From the NCBI RefSeq assembly GCF_037975245.1, contig NC_092576.1, positions 32,962,611 through 33,026,610 of the forward strand: 64,000 nt of DNA. The letters run 5' to 3'. Source of the DNA: Apostichopus japonicus (Eukaryota; Echinodermata; Holothuroidea; Aspidochirotida; Stichopodidae). The position numbers and the translations under genes were made by a program. A model generated the notes under the pieces. It searched no databases. It worked only from the letters and a program-made list of their open reading frames with translations, and was not told where the DNA came from. Positions 51,401 to 61,088 of the stretch are shown piece by piece. Every line of letters begins with the position of its first letter. Within the stretch, counting starts at the first letter, position 1.

Positions 51401-54400
51401 AGAATGGAGATTCAGGCTGTAACCGTAGTCTCGCCAGTATACTAAAATGACAAGTATGTTAAAATATGTTAAATTCAAAGACATCTAAGGATTTATGAAG
51501 AAGAGAAGTTAACTTTTTCACATAAATGAAACAGATACCTCTACACTAAAAAATGGAACACTTAAGACCTAACTTTGAATTTGGTGCTTTTCATCCAATA
51601 AATATGGCTTGACTTAAAACGACACAATTTTTTCTGTGTTTAGACTTAAAGTAATGTTCTTAAACAGCTATCATAAGCAGTAAGTTAATAACATTGCCAT
51701 TACAGTAGCTTGTACCAAAGGAATGTGTCGAGCATAGGACAAATCATGTAGGCGGTTAACATTTACTGCTCCTGAAATCCATGTAATCCTGATGACAAAG
51801 CAATTTATTTTGTCATTTTTTTTCACTTTTGCATCATTCTTGCTTTTAACAAAGGCTTACAATCTGCTTTTTGTACTTCTAATGAAAATGTTACAATGTA
51901 TTTTCTCTTATATCAACTCCTTGATGACTAGATTTAGTCATATAATCAACCAATACTGACAGAATCGATAGTTACTTTTTATTTTCCTAGATATCATCTC
52001 TGCATTGATAGACTCTAGAGAGGGCGAAAGAGGCAGCAGACATTCACTGAACCTTTGAAGTAGAAACGAAAAAAACAAACCAACATGAGAGAAAGATAGC
52101 AAAACAGTCTTGCTATGAAGCAAATTCAATATAGGAAATGCTTAGGAAGTGCTTCAAAATGATAGGAAAAGAAACACCATACTGTCGACATGATTTTGCT
52201 GTTTAATATGAGCAAATGAGCCCATAACTGCAGGAAGGTAATAATGTAACGTATGTTTAGGCTCGTCCTTAGGTCGTGCTAGGAGTCTATGGAATTGGTG
52301 TGCAGACAATCTGATAGATTGTAAAATAGACTCGTTGGTTATACAATTCCACGCAGTATGTTGTCCTATGTTCTAAGAGTGGGGGATTATCTCATACTAC
52401 CATATTACTGAATAAAACTTCCAAATTCATGAAGAAATTTTGGGGTTCAATTACACCTTGGCCTCTTTGATGATACTTATCATATCATGTAAGACATTTC
52501 CCAATAATATATGAAAAATATTCTTACCTTCCAAATTCACAACTGTCATTGTTTGTTTTTGTTATAATTAACATACAGTAGTGATGGCTAGTCATACCAA
52601 CATAAACAATTCATCATTTTCATGATCGTAACTCTAAAATTTTTGATTACAATGTATTTCTTGATGATACATCATTTCTAATACCAGTTTTGTCAGAGCT
52701 CTGTGTTTATCTCCATTACTTTGGTAAATCAGTTATTTTAATTGTAACAAGAGGGGATACTTTTAGGTGCATAGTATGATAACAATAACATGAGATTCAA
52801 CTTACGACAGCTCCTTAACAGACTGACAACGAAGCGCAAAACGGAATATGTTTGTTAACTGTATCTTTGATATTGTACGTGGTTCATTTCCCTCCTTCTC
52901 CATCTCTATGTGTATCTTTTCTAATGTCACTAAAGGACAGAGAGAGAGGTCAGATTGGAGTAAAATAGTGTATCCATCACACTCCTTGAAGGCCATGGTC
53001 AGGTGTAGGCAAGCTATGGTAATCTGTTAGAGAAATGAACAAGGTTAATGTATTGTAGTTATCCTCTAGTTAAAGAATCATGCTACATTATGAAAGGATT
53101 GAGGGTTTTATGTTATTGAATTAGACCATACAATTACATTGTGAGGTCATAATGACAATTCAACAGTAGCTTACCATGGCAACGAAATGCTACTGCATGA
53201 AACGATTTGGCCATTTACTTTTAGGGTTGTTTTTTTTGCTTTTTTTCAGTAAAAGTGACCTCACAATTAAAACTCAATTTATTTGAATAATTTCAAGGTT
53301 TGGATGTCTTTGTCATAGTGTGTTCATTTATGGCCACATGAAAGCAATAAATAAATTACACTATTGGTAGCGACAACAATTGGTAACGTCAGTAAGTGTT
53401 GTTAGCATTTGAAATTGTTTACGTTCGTAGGGTCATTGGGCCATTATTTTGGGATTCAACCTCCAAAGATATGTATTGGGAATCTGACCTCATGAATCAA
53501 GGACTTGGCGGTAAAATAAACCAAGCACTTCAATACATGAGAGGGCCCAGGTTCGAATCCCGGATGAGGCTGGAAGTTTTGCACTGTTTCTGTAGGTATA
53601 ATGACACACTGATTATAACTCTATTGTACAATAACAGTAAAAGACCGTGACCACATGACCACAAACCTGAGGAAATATATCTTGATTGCAATGAAAGAAA
53701 ATGACTTCACCTGTTTTGCACTCGCGAATTCCAAAACTTGTAAAGTTGATCTCTGAAGTAGTTGACTGTCATCGCCATTTACGTGGACCACTTTAGAAGC
53801 CAACTTTGTGATTGCATCAACAATCTTCTCATTATTATAGTCTTGTTCCAGCATACACATCATAGCAAACTTTTCATGTTGAAGGTTGTCTTGCAGATAA
53901 TTTACAATTTTACCTGAAGCAGTCTTATTAAGACCACAGGCAAATCTGTAAACATAGTGAAGTTCAAAGGGATCCAAACAATGGAGCAGTTCAGCTACAC
54001 TCTGACTCTCTGTTGTGGCAGAGGTTGAAGATTCTTGAGATAGATAATCAGCAATGTAGTGGGCAGCATACCACTCACAGAACAATTTGTGGTAGAATCT
54101 GACTTCCTTTTTATAGAGAAATTGATCACCAGTCAGAACATCTTCCTCAAAAAATATTCCAGTTTTAAGGTACTGCTCATAAAAGTCATCCCCAAGTCGA
54201 TTTCTCAGGGAAGTACTATCCCACACAATCAGTTGGTTTCTACCACTCAATGCCTCAAAAGCAACCTTGTTCAACTCATCATGTTTTGGGCCAAAATTAA
54301 CCTTTTCAATTGTTTTGTTCTTCAAATGACTATGGAAGCAAGCTATCACATTACGAAAGAAACTAGTAACGGATTTGAATGTCTTCAAGTCTTTGTTCTC

Positions 54401-57400
54401 GTGGCTCATGTGAGCAAACAAAACAAACAACAAAGGAACTTGACACAAGTCACCGAGTAGAGGGTTTCGTTGGAGTTTAAGTATTATTTCCCTGGCAGCT
54501 TGTTCGTCACCCGGTACAACTGCTTTTCTAATATATTGATCTCGGATGTCCTCGTTGAAACCTGTTAAACGTATACGATCAGTATGCGGTGCAAATTCCT
54601 TCGGCAAGTAGAAAGGCCTGGTAGTCAGAATGACGTCTATTTCCTGCAACATTTCTCTCCGAAGGATAAGAGAAATATCAGTCTCTAGATCATCTTTATC
54701 AGGGTATTCATCAAATCCATCCAAAATAACCAACGCACCTGAACAATTCTTTATGATTGATTCCACAATATCCTCACTCACATCTGAGTCTCTGGGTAAT
54801 ATAAAACGCCGTATTGCTTGGTATATTGACTTCACCCCTCTCAGTTGTCTTAGCCGCAGGTAAATAAGTATCGGTACATTACTTAAAGGGGATTTTGGAA
54901 CTCTTTGGCACCAATCATATGCAAGCTGTAGTGTCAGTGTTGATTTTCCATATCCGGCTTCGCCCTCTATAATTTGCCTACCACAATTCTCAGGTTTCTT
55001 TAGTAGCTCATGATGTGACTCTAAAAGTTTCCAAATTTTGTTTCCATGTCCTTGTTCAACTAACCGTTCAATGCCGCTATCAACATATACATTATCAACA
55101 CAATACATGGTGTCTCTGATGTAAGGCAATGGTTGTACAGAGTGATAAAGTATCTCATACTTTGCCTTTAATTCCTTGATGAATTGTTCCTCCTCTGTAA
55201 GAAACCAGAAAGTGTGATTAGTAACAAACTTATTTTATATCAGGAACAAATTCAATAATGAAAATGGTCAGAAGAAAGTTTTTTTTTTTTTAAATTGAAA
55301 TCTCATTATTGGTAGCTATTCAACCAAATTTCTAAAATGTCTTGATATTTTCAGTTAATTGTTAGACGTTAGATTTGTTTCTCAAACTAAATGGCTATTT
55401 GAACATCTGTGTTAATTACAAAGAAACAATTGATTCCAACATTTGGCAAAGATGTGTACAAACGAAATTCTGTCTTTGCCCAGACCATTCGGGAGTCACC
55501 ATTGGGTAATAATTGTTATATGAAGTGGGACTCATTCTGATGTTTTCAGAATGTTCATATCTTATTTTCAAAAACCATAAATACTGAAATACAAAAGGAC
55601 CTGTGAAATTAATTAATCACCATTTGGTAAAGTTAACTGTAACATTAATTTGATATGACAGCAATGAAGTCACTAAAATAATCAGTTTCAGATTTACAAA
55701 TTCTCATTTGAAGAGGACTAATACGTTGAATATTTATTTTAATTCATGTCTGGTATTGAACAGTATCTTAAAGCAATATAAGTTATTGTTTGCAGCATTC
55801 ACTGCACTCAGCTTGCAATAACTTGTACATCAGACTTACCGCGGGTGTCAGGTGGAATCAGTTACAGTATTACAAATTCTCATTTGTAGAGGATATGTAT
55901 GTTGAAATTTATTTTAATTTATGTACGGTATTTAACAGTATCTTAAAGCAATTGAAGGTATTGTTTGCAGCATTCACTGAAATCAGCTTGCAATAACTTG
56001 TACATCAGACTTACCAGGTGTCTGGTGAGTCTCAGTCATGGGCACCATCTAAACAAGAGAGAGGGAATGATACTTTCAAACATATTACCAAGAAAACTAT
56101 CAATTTGTAGTCACTATTTGCAAATAATTTGATTATGTAATTAACATTTTCTATTGAATAGGATACAAGTTAACATAATATGATTAGTGTAGCTAAGTAA
56201 CTGTTGGTTGTACCTTATTCTTATATAAATGTACTCTAGAGTCTACATGACAGTCAAGCCTGCCTATAGAAAAACTGTCCTAATCAAATTCACTCAAGCA
56301 TTAATAATTTGTTACTTGATAGCATAAACTTCCCCTCAATACTGTCATTAGGATTCATCCTTGAGCGCACCTATTTAGTTGACCAGTCACCTGCATGATT
56401 GCAAACACCACTGCTGTAAAGGTTAGTACTACTTTCCTGTGTGTGAAGACAAGTTTGGCTTGACCACTGAAACAATACACTGTGTGTTTAATCATGAATT
56501 TGTGCAGAGGAGAGTTCAGTATGGCTAGCATTACCAACTCAGGTAGATATTCAATCTTCCCAGTTTTTGGCTAAAAACAGGGAGACTGGTGTGTTATTTG
56601 CTGCAGGGAAGATCGTAATGTACAAGCTATTCTCAACACAAAACTGGTAGGGAAAGGATTTCATGACAGTTGCTTGTATTACTTATATCTATTACAACAT
56701 GAGACTATCCATTGGAAGGAATGTTATTTCAAATGAGTATAGTGTTACCTTTTTGTTGCAACATATATTGTGCATTGCTTGATTCAGTTGTTGCACTTAC
56801 TGCTGCAAAACTGCTCAATAAATAGAGATACTGTAGTGCAAGTTAATATAGTATACGTATATGGTAACCTACAGCATGTTTAATTTCTGAGTTTCCCACC
56901 TGTGTGGTGATCTTCAAACAAGTGACATGTTTCTAACTACTTTCTTTATGGTCTGTACCTTGGCTGATTGTACTAATAGATTACAACATCTCAGCGGGTG
57001 TTTCTTTACTAGTTTATCTATGTGTTATATTCTTTGCATGTAATAACAAGATTCAAGGCTCGTCGTTACTAAAATACAACCACCCAAGCCACATTTGTTT
57101 CCATACCACCACCAGTCCTCAGTGGGGAATATTTAAGCACCCCAGAATCTTAGACTGAATTAGCCTTACAGTATGTTTAACAGCTTGATATATTTTGTTT
57201 CCCATGATTGACTTTTTAATTTCAGATATAACAGTCTTACCTCTTCGTCTTCCACAATTTTCCTCTGACTCCTTCGGTAGATTAACACTGCAGGAATAAT
57301 TTATGTAAGGTTAAATAACCAGAATGCAAAGATGCATTGTTGTTTCGATGTTGTAACATGAGCAGTTATATTCATGAATCTGACGAAATGTATAGTGAGG

Positions 57401-60400
57401 GTGTACAACATACTTGATCTTAGTAATATAGTGAAAAAAAAAATGCACAATGACACAGGCTGGCCTTAAATGACCATTGACCTCAACAACAGGCATCTTG
57501 TTCTAAATGTGATACATACATCAAGATACTTAATATAACATCGGTCCTTGTTGAAATATTGTGTAAAACAAGGGTCTCACAATTTGACACCTGGTGAACT
57601 CAAACGACCACTGACCTCCGCCCAATGTTCTCACTGTGGTACAATTACATACCAAATATGCGATATGTCAAAGCTTCCCTTTTGATATTATGTTAGGAAG
57701 GTATGTTAGTGTAGAGAGACAGGTAAGAGGGGAGTGAAGTAAATGTTGGTGTTTGTTGACTTCATATGACCTTAGACCTCCACCAAAAAAAAACATCCAC
57801 ACACCAAATATGAGATCTGTCCAAGGTTCCCTTCTTGCAAGATCATGTTTACAAAGCTTTCACGATTTGACCTGTTGTCCCAAGTAAACCTTGACCTCCA
57901 CCAAAATCAATGGGCTTCTTTTACTCAATGTTATACACCTTCATACCAAGTATGAGATCTTCCAAGGCTTCTAATATTGAGATATCATGTTTTACAAGGT
58001 TTTCATAATTTGACCTCTGATGACCCCAAATGACCTGCGACTTCCACAAAAACAATGAGCTTCTTTTAATCAATGAGGTTCTCCGTCACATTAAATGTTA
58101 GGTCTGTTCATGCTTCCCTTCTTGAGACATGGTGTTTACAAGGTTTTCACAATTAAACCCTAGTGACCCCAAATGACCTTTGACCTCCACCAAAAACAAT
58201 AGGCTTCTTTGACTTAATGTGGTTCTTATACACATCAAATATGAGGTCTGCCCATGATTCCCATCTGAAGAAATTGTGTTTACAAGGTTTTCACAATTTG
58301 ACCCCTGGTGACCTCAAATGACCTCCACCAAAAACAATATGCTTCTTGTACTCAAAGTGGTACATCTTCACATTAAATATGAATTGGTCCGACCTACTGT
58401 ACCCTTCTTGAGGTATCATGTTAACAAGCTGGGCATCACAAACGCGCACATACACAAATACGACATCATTACTATTATCATGAAAATAAAAAAAAAAAAC
58501 AATTTTAGATAAACAAATGGTTATTATACTTTTCGGTTAGTCAATAAGGATAATGTAGATGCAATAAAAACAAATAGAATACAAGAAAATAGCTAACAAA
58601 CTTTACTATATTGCAATGGAATTCTGCTATGCATCATGGTACCTACCTATCAGACAGATGAACAAAAGCACCAGAATTAGAAGTACTGCAATTATGGTTG
58701 CTACCACAGCAACTTTCGATAAACCGGAGATCCCCATGTTGCCATCTGTAAATAGGAACCAGAAAGCCTGTGGGCTTATTGTGATTCCTTGCCAATTGAG
58801 ATTATAACACCAAGCTTTCTTCATTGTTGATTAAATTGATCAGCAAGGTTCTTTCACTGACTGTGGACCTATCTACTAAATATGTTAACGTATCATGTTT
58901 ACAAGCTACTTTTAGCAAAAATCAACTGAAGTCCTGCCCCCTAATAAATGTGCATAATATCGAGTTGAACATACATTATCATGTACCCGCTATCTACCAA
59001 CCACTTCACACAAAGTATGATTCAATTCTGAAAAGTCAGATTTAGAAACCATAAGTCGGATCAAAGAAGAAGTCGCTAGAGATGCAAACTAGCCATTCAT
59101 TTAGAAGCATAACTTCTATCAGATATCAAATTCACTGCTATAAGAAAAATAAAAGCTACTGAACATATGGACTGTATTCTTACTACACCAGCAGGCTACT
59201 GGATCTCACAATTGCAAAATCATTCACCTCTTAGAACTAGATAAAAGAGAATATTTAGATCAATTCTGTTGTAATCTCAGGTCAATAAACCCTGGCTACT
59301 TGATCTCTCTGAATCTGAACACCCTTATCGTCAAGTTCTATTTCATATCTTGAGAGATGGGTTTACTGTCTTCTGCTATGAAAAACAAGATTCCCTTTCT
59401 TAAATATAACATATCGCAAACAGTTTAGTCTTAACCGAGAACAAAGCATCGATAGCAAACAAACACCTACCATATGCCACATTAAGGTCTATTCTTGCTG
59501 CTTTTATAGGAGGCTTGAACACATCTGAATTCTGTCCTACTATAAAACACTCTAATGTGATCCCTCTTTCAGGTGCAGATAAAATTTTGAAGTTTGTTGT
59601 AAGAGAAATGTCAAAGATTCCTCCCTTTTCTGTTGATATCCTTTCCAGCTCTGTTAGAGATAAATCAGGATAGTTCCCATAAGTTCTCCACTGTAGTTCA
59701 ACTTCTGGTCGTATTCCACGAACTGAACACGTCAGGTTTCCTTCTCTTGCGACGTCAAGTACACAATACTGTGTATTGTCACATCCTTCTACAGTTATGT
59801 ACGGCGGGCTTGGATAGGCTATTCAAGAGAAAAGGAGAAAATTGTGTTTTTATTTCGCAATGACTGGTTAATTACTTAAATATAGTCAATACAAACTTAA
59901 CATGTAAAGAGGTCTGTACATTAAAGAAACATATATTAGACAGATCATATAAACATATATGTTCCATTGTCCACATATGTTGCATTACAGTCCATTCATA
60001 TTGTGAATGAGTATATTGCATAATTGTTATCACTTTATAGTTATGCCATGCGAGGAGTAGATGTTAAATGGCTTCTGTGTCTATATCTTCTAACTACCAA
60101 AGATTTATATTCTTCATCTAAGGGTAAGTTTTATTAAAGTTCAGGCCCTTGACAGGACAAGCTCGAAGTCGTACGTTTCAACAATTAGACACATCTATAC
60201 ATGAATTAACAAATGAACTCTTTTCGTTACAATAGATGGATCTAAGTGCAATTGCTTTACTACAAATCGTTCTTACTGTAAGTTACAGAATCTGTGGATA
60301 GATGGACTCGAGCGTTTGCAGGTTTCAATTAGACATTTGTTCTTTGATTCAATTATGTTACACCTTTTATGAAGTCAAGGTTATTCGGTTACTAGATGAG

Positions 60401-61088
60401 GGTTTTATAACATTTATGTATACATCAAAGTACTCACCTAAAACAACAACATCTATTGTTTGTATATGATCCATGTCATAATCGCTGGAGACACAAGTAT
60501 AAATGCCTTGGTGATACAATTCAGTCTGTGGGAACATCAGTGACCCATCAGGAGTCAATCTGAAATCCTTGTTGTATGTTTCATTAAAAACCTCTTTCCA
60601 GGTTTGCACTCTAATTAGAATGACTTCTGGGGTTTCCGATCTATCAGTGGATCTCTTCCAAACTAGAATCCTTTCGTTAAAGTCATTACAGGGTAGAGTC
60701 ATAGTAGTATGAAGCTCAACAGGATGTCTAATAGGACTGTGTGATATGTCAGCACTTCCATTCTCTAAGATAACTATGGTCTCATTCTCCTCCAAGATCC
60801 AAGTGTTCTCGTTTACGCTACATACCAATACTGACAATAACGGGGAGTCTTTATGTATTTTAACAGTCGAACGAGTAGTGAACGTTACTTCATTGTTTCT
60901 GATTTGTGTCATATTCGACTCCAAAAGTTTATCACGCTGAGAGTTTCGCTGATTCCAAATCAAAGAAATTCTAGGACGGACATTTTCGACAGAGCAACTC
61001 AACTCCAGAGGGTTTTCGTATAACATGTAGCATATTTCACTCTTATCTTGACACTCTTCAATCACAGGATATTCAAGTTGCGGCTTAA
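42430..61088 (-). CDS. Ig-transmembrane-NACHT-LRR receptor gene (partial, split)
   Basis: Eleven consecutive minus-strand exons join in phase, 61088 to 48210, giving about 1110 codons without a stop; a twelfth exon (42430-42494) belongs to the same module type but cannot be joined because a connecting exon was not found. Order: Ig1, Ig2, Ig3, transmembrane helix with basic residues after it, short cytoplasmic linker, NACHT ATPase, LRR-like modules. Known biology: NACHT domains are STAND ATPases of NLR immune sensors that oligomerise on activation, and most NLRs are soluble. Here the order predicts a type I membrane protein with an Ig ectodomain and the ATPase inside the cell, so ligand binding outside could control NACHT assembly; this is inference. 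Extracellular and transmembrane exons follow phase 1 rules, as is usual for Ig genes. The first exon starts in phase 1, so a signal-peptide exon must lie upstream. The 3' end is unknown. Confidence 0.75.
43440..43850 (+). mobile_element. CT-rich repeat carrying a hammerhead motif (retrozyme or Penelope-like fragment)
   Basis: About 190 bp of strongly pyrimidine-biased plus strand (43440-43625), then a T-rich stretch leading into the hammerhead motif at 43729-43778, and a tail TACACATTCTCTTACACAGG. Retrozymes and Penelope-like elements carry minimal type I hammerheads near their ends, which is the basis of this call. Boundaries are estimates, and no reverse transcriptase is present. It lies in the intron between 48210 and 42494, opposite to the gene. 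Confidence 0.45.
43729..43778 (+). ncRNA. Degenerate minimal type I hammerhead ribozyme motif
   Basis: In order: stem I strand TTAGCCT, core CTGAAGA (matches CUGANGA), stem II AGTTCT/AGGATT with a 9-base loop and two wobble pairs, core GAAA, TGTC containing the UH cleavage site, then stem I partner AGGCCAA (GCCT/AGGC perfect, plus TT/AA beyond one mismatch). Stem III is almost absent, as in dimer-acting hammerheads where a palindromic ACGT serves; here it is ATGT, which looks like CpG decay of ACGT. This copy is therefore probably weak or inactive as RNA. Confidence 0.55.
45588..47310. mobile_element. Non-autonomous hAT-like element in an intron
   Basis: Perfect 17-bp terminal inverted repeats: TAGTGTTCAACCGATTA on the left and its exact complement on the right. 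The flanking octamers CACCATTA (45580-45587) and CACCAGTA (47311-47318) agree at 7 of 8 positions. Subterminal repeats of ACCGATT occur at both ends. No transposase frame. It contains a 33-bp tandem duplication (around TTCCATATGTTTTTGAATAA near 47135-47200). Its termini differ from the CAGTGGCG-type elements at 2411-6320, so it is a separate family. It sits in the intron between the exons 48210-48418 and 42430-42494. Confidence 0.8.
48210..48418 (-). CDS. LRR-module exon, second copy of the 218-nt type
   Basis: Acceptor CTTCCTTCAG and donor AT|GTGAGT bound 209 bases, starting phase 0 and ending phase 2. It starts IPIFHLELLQSFSK and ends AQQSQRLEKL. It aligns with the exon at 52806-53023 (same length class, same phases, CPLVTLEKI against CPVSLKKL), so the module was duplicated. 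Amphipathic leucine pattern fits an LRR-like solenoid, not a textbook LRR. It follows the 120-nt exon at 50794-50913 in phase. Confidence 0.7.
50794..50913 (-). CDS. LRR-module exon (120 nt)
   Basis: Acceptor TTTTTCTTCAG and donor GGT|GTAAGT bound exactly 40 codons, phase 0 at both ends, starting VDNINIIESLCSDRLQIW. It completes the first module (218, 77, 53 and 120 nt). The equivalent exon of the second module was not found below 42430. Confidence 0.7.
51389..51441 (-). CDS. LRR-module exon (53 nt)
   Basis: Acceptor TGTCATTTTAG and donor GAG|GTATGA. 53 bases, entering in phase 1 and leaving in phase 0, reading YWRDYGYSLNLHSGDWE after the split first codon. The homologue at 42430-42494 supports that it is a real exon. 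Confidence 0.65.
51976..52052 (-). CDS. LRR-module exon (77 nt)
   Basis: Acceptor CTACTTCAAAG and donor A|GTAACT. 77 bases (1 + 75 + 1) link the preceding exon (phase 2) with the next (phase 1). Across the junction the sequence reads CQSVKELSFSECLLPL then SPSLESINAEM, an L..L.F..C.L pattern like one LRR turn. The frame continues past the donor to a stop near 51940. Phase agreement on both sides is the main evidence; the acceptor is moderate. Confidence 0.6.
52806..53023 (-). CDS. LRR-module exon (218 nt)
   Basis: Acceptor ATTTCTCTAACAG and donor TC|GTAAGT bound 218 bases, phase 0 to phase 2, beginning ITIACLHLTMAFKE and ending ALRCQSVKELS. It directly follows the NACHT exon, which ends in phase 0. 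The paralogous exon at 48210-48418 confirms the boundaries. Confidence 0.7.
53550..53560 (+). other. Pol III B-box-like sequence (possible tRNA-derived SINE remnant)
   Basis: GGTTCGAATCC is a perfect B-box consensus, and the flanking bases make a T-arm-like stem with 4 of 5 pairs. An A-box candidate about 45 bp upstream (TTGGCGGTAAAAT) is poor and no complete cloverleaf can be drawn. It lies in the intron after the NACHT exon. Confidence 0.3.
53711..55194 (-). CDS. NACHT ATPase exon
   Basis: A single 1484-bp exon (acceptor GGTTTCTTACAG, donor CAG|GTGAAG), about 494 codons, phase 1 in and phase 0 out. Counting from the LPYIRD segment: Walker A GEAGYGKST at about 56-64, Walker B LVILDGFDEY at 133-142 with the double acidic DE, an arginine-finger-like TTRPF at 169-173, and HKLFCEWYAAHYIADYL at about 347-363, the counterpart of the FxxFxAAxY motif in the helical region of NLRs. 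The pre-NACHT segment ends VDNVYVDSGIERL, the linker style of invertebrate NLRs. All ATP-binding residues that I can check are intact, so an active STAND ATPase is expected. It is placed on the cytoplasmic side of the membrane helix. The frame runs 30 codons past the donor into the intron, which would give a truncated product without LRRs if unspliced. Confidence 0.9.
55695..56046. repeat. 176-bp tandem duplication including a juxtamembrane exon
   Basis: 55695-55870 and 55871-56046 are diverged tandem copies (both contain GCTTGCAATAACTTGTACAT then CAGACTTACC). The right copy holds the 34-nt exon 56015-56048. In the left copy the donor (GTAAGTC) survives, but the exon body is changed and no acceptor remains at the matching place. 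Confidence 0.85.
56015..56048 (-). CDS. 34-nt cytoplasmic linker exon
   Basis: Acceptor CTCTCTTGTTTAG and donor G|GTAAGT. It reads MVPMTETHQTP, phase 0 in and phase 1 out, matching the neighbouring exons. It joins the basic juxtamembrane exon to the NACHT exon. Because 34 is not a multiple of three, skipping it would shift the frame. Confidence 0.65.
56255..56620. repeat. Dispersed repeat, copy 2
   Basis: About 365 bp similar to 40721-41067. Located in the intron between the exons 57241-57287 and 56015-56048. Confidence 0.85.
57241..57287 (-). CDS. 47-nt basic juxtamembrane exon
   Basis: Acceptor ATTATTCCTGCAG and donor GAG|GTAAGA. It reads LIYRRSQRKIVEDEE after the split codon. The RRSQRK cluster directly after the hydrophobic stretch is a typical stop-transfer signal and places the following NACHT region in the cytoplasm. 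Confidence 0.7.
57460..58440. repeat. Imperfect tandem repeat, about 140-bp period, seven copies
   Basis: The string GACCTCCACCAAAAACAAT or close variants recurs near 57478, 57615, 57772, 57893, 58031, 58181 and 58320. TTTACAAGGTTTTCACAATT recurs between several of these. Copies are diverged (spacings roughly 120-155 bp). Located in the intron after the transmembrane exon. Confidence 0.85.
58647..58745 (-). CDS. Transmembrane exon
   Basis: Acceptor CCTATTTACAG and donor ATAG|GTAGGT, 99 bases, phase 1 at both ends. After a short linker (DGNMGISGLSK) comes an uninterrupted hydrophobic run of about 22 residues, VAVVATIIAVLLILVLLFIC. With the Ig domains before it and basic residues after it, this predicts a type I single-pass membrane protein. 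Confidence 0.8.
59471..59818 (-). CDS. Ig-like domain 3 exon
   Basis: Acceptor CTATTCAAG-side AATAG and donor CATATG|GTAGGT bound 348 bases, phase 1 at both ends as is classical for Ig exons. It begins YPSPPYITVEGCD and contains the core cysteine and tryptophan (GNLTCSVRGIRPEVELQW) and the second cysteine (ITLECFIVG). It resembles the first Ig domain of the upstream exon (CSVENVRPRISLIW), so the two are paralogous. No in-frame ATG lies near the start, so simple ORF searches miss it. Confidence 0.75.
60438..61088 (-). CDS. Exon encoding Ig-like domains 1 and 2
   Basis: Acceptor CCTTACATTCAACAG and donor TTAG|GTGAGT bound 651 bases, phase 1 at both ends. Domain 1 has the cysteine-tryptophan core ELSCSVENVRPRISLIW and a second cysteine in SVLVCSVNEN. 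An additional cysteine pair (EECQDKSEIC) lies before the core and recurs in domain 3 (EGCDNTQYC). Domain 2 is V-like: TLPCNDF, ILVWKRS, and HQGIYTCVS, the usual D.G.Y.C motif with H for D. NMT, NET and similar sites suggest N-glycosylation. The frame extends to an ATG in the preceding intron, which I do not take as the start because the acceptor is good and the phase agrees. Confidence 0.8.

Noticed and set aside
54059-54460. 133-codon plus-strand frame opposite the NACHT exon
   Set aside because: A shadow of a long conserved coding exon on the other strand.
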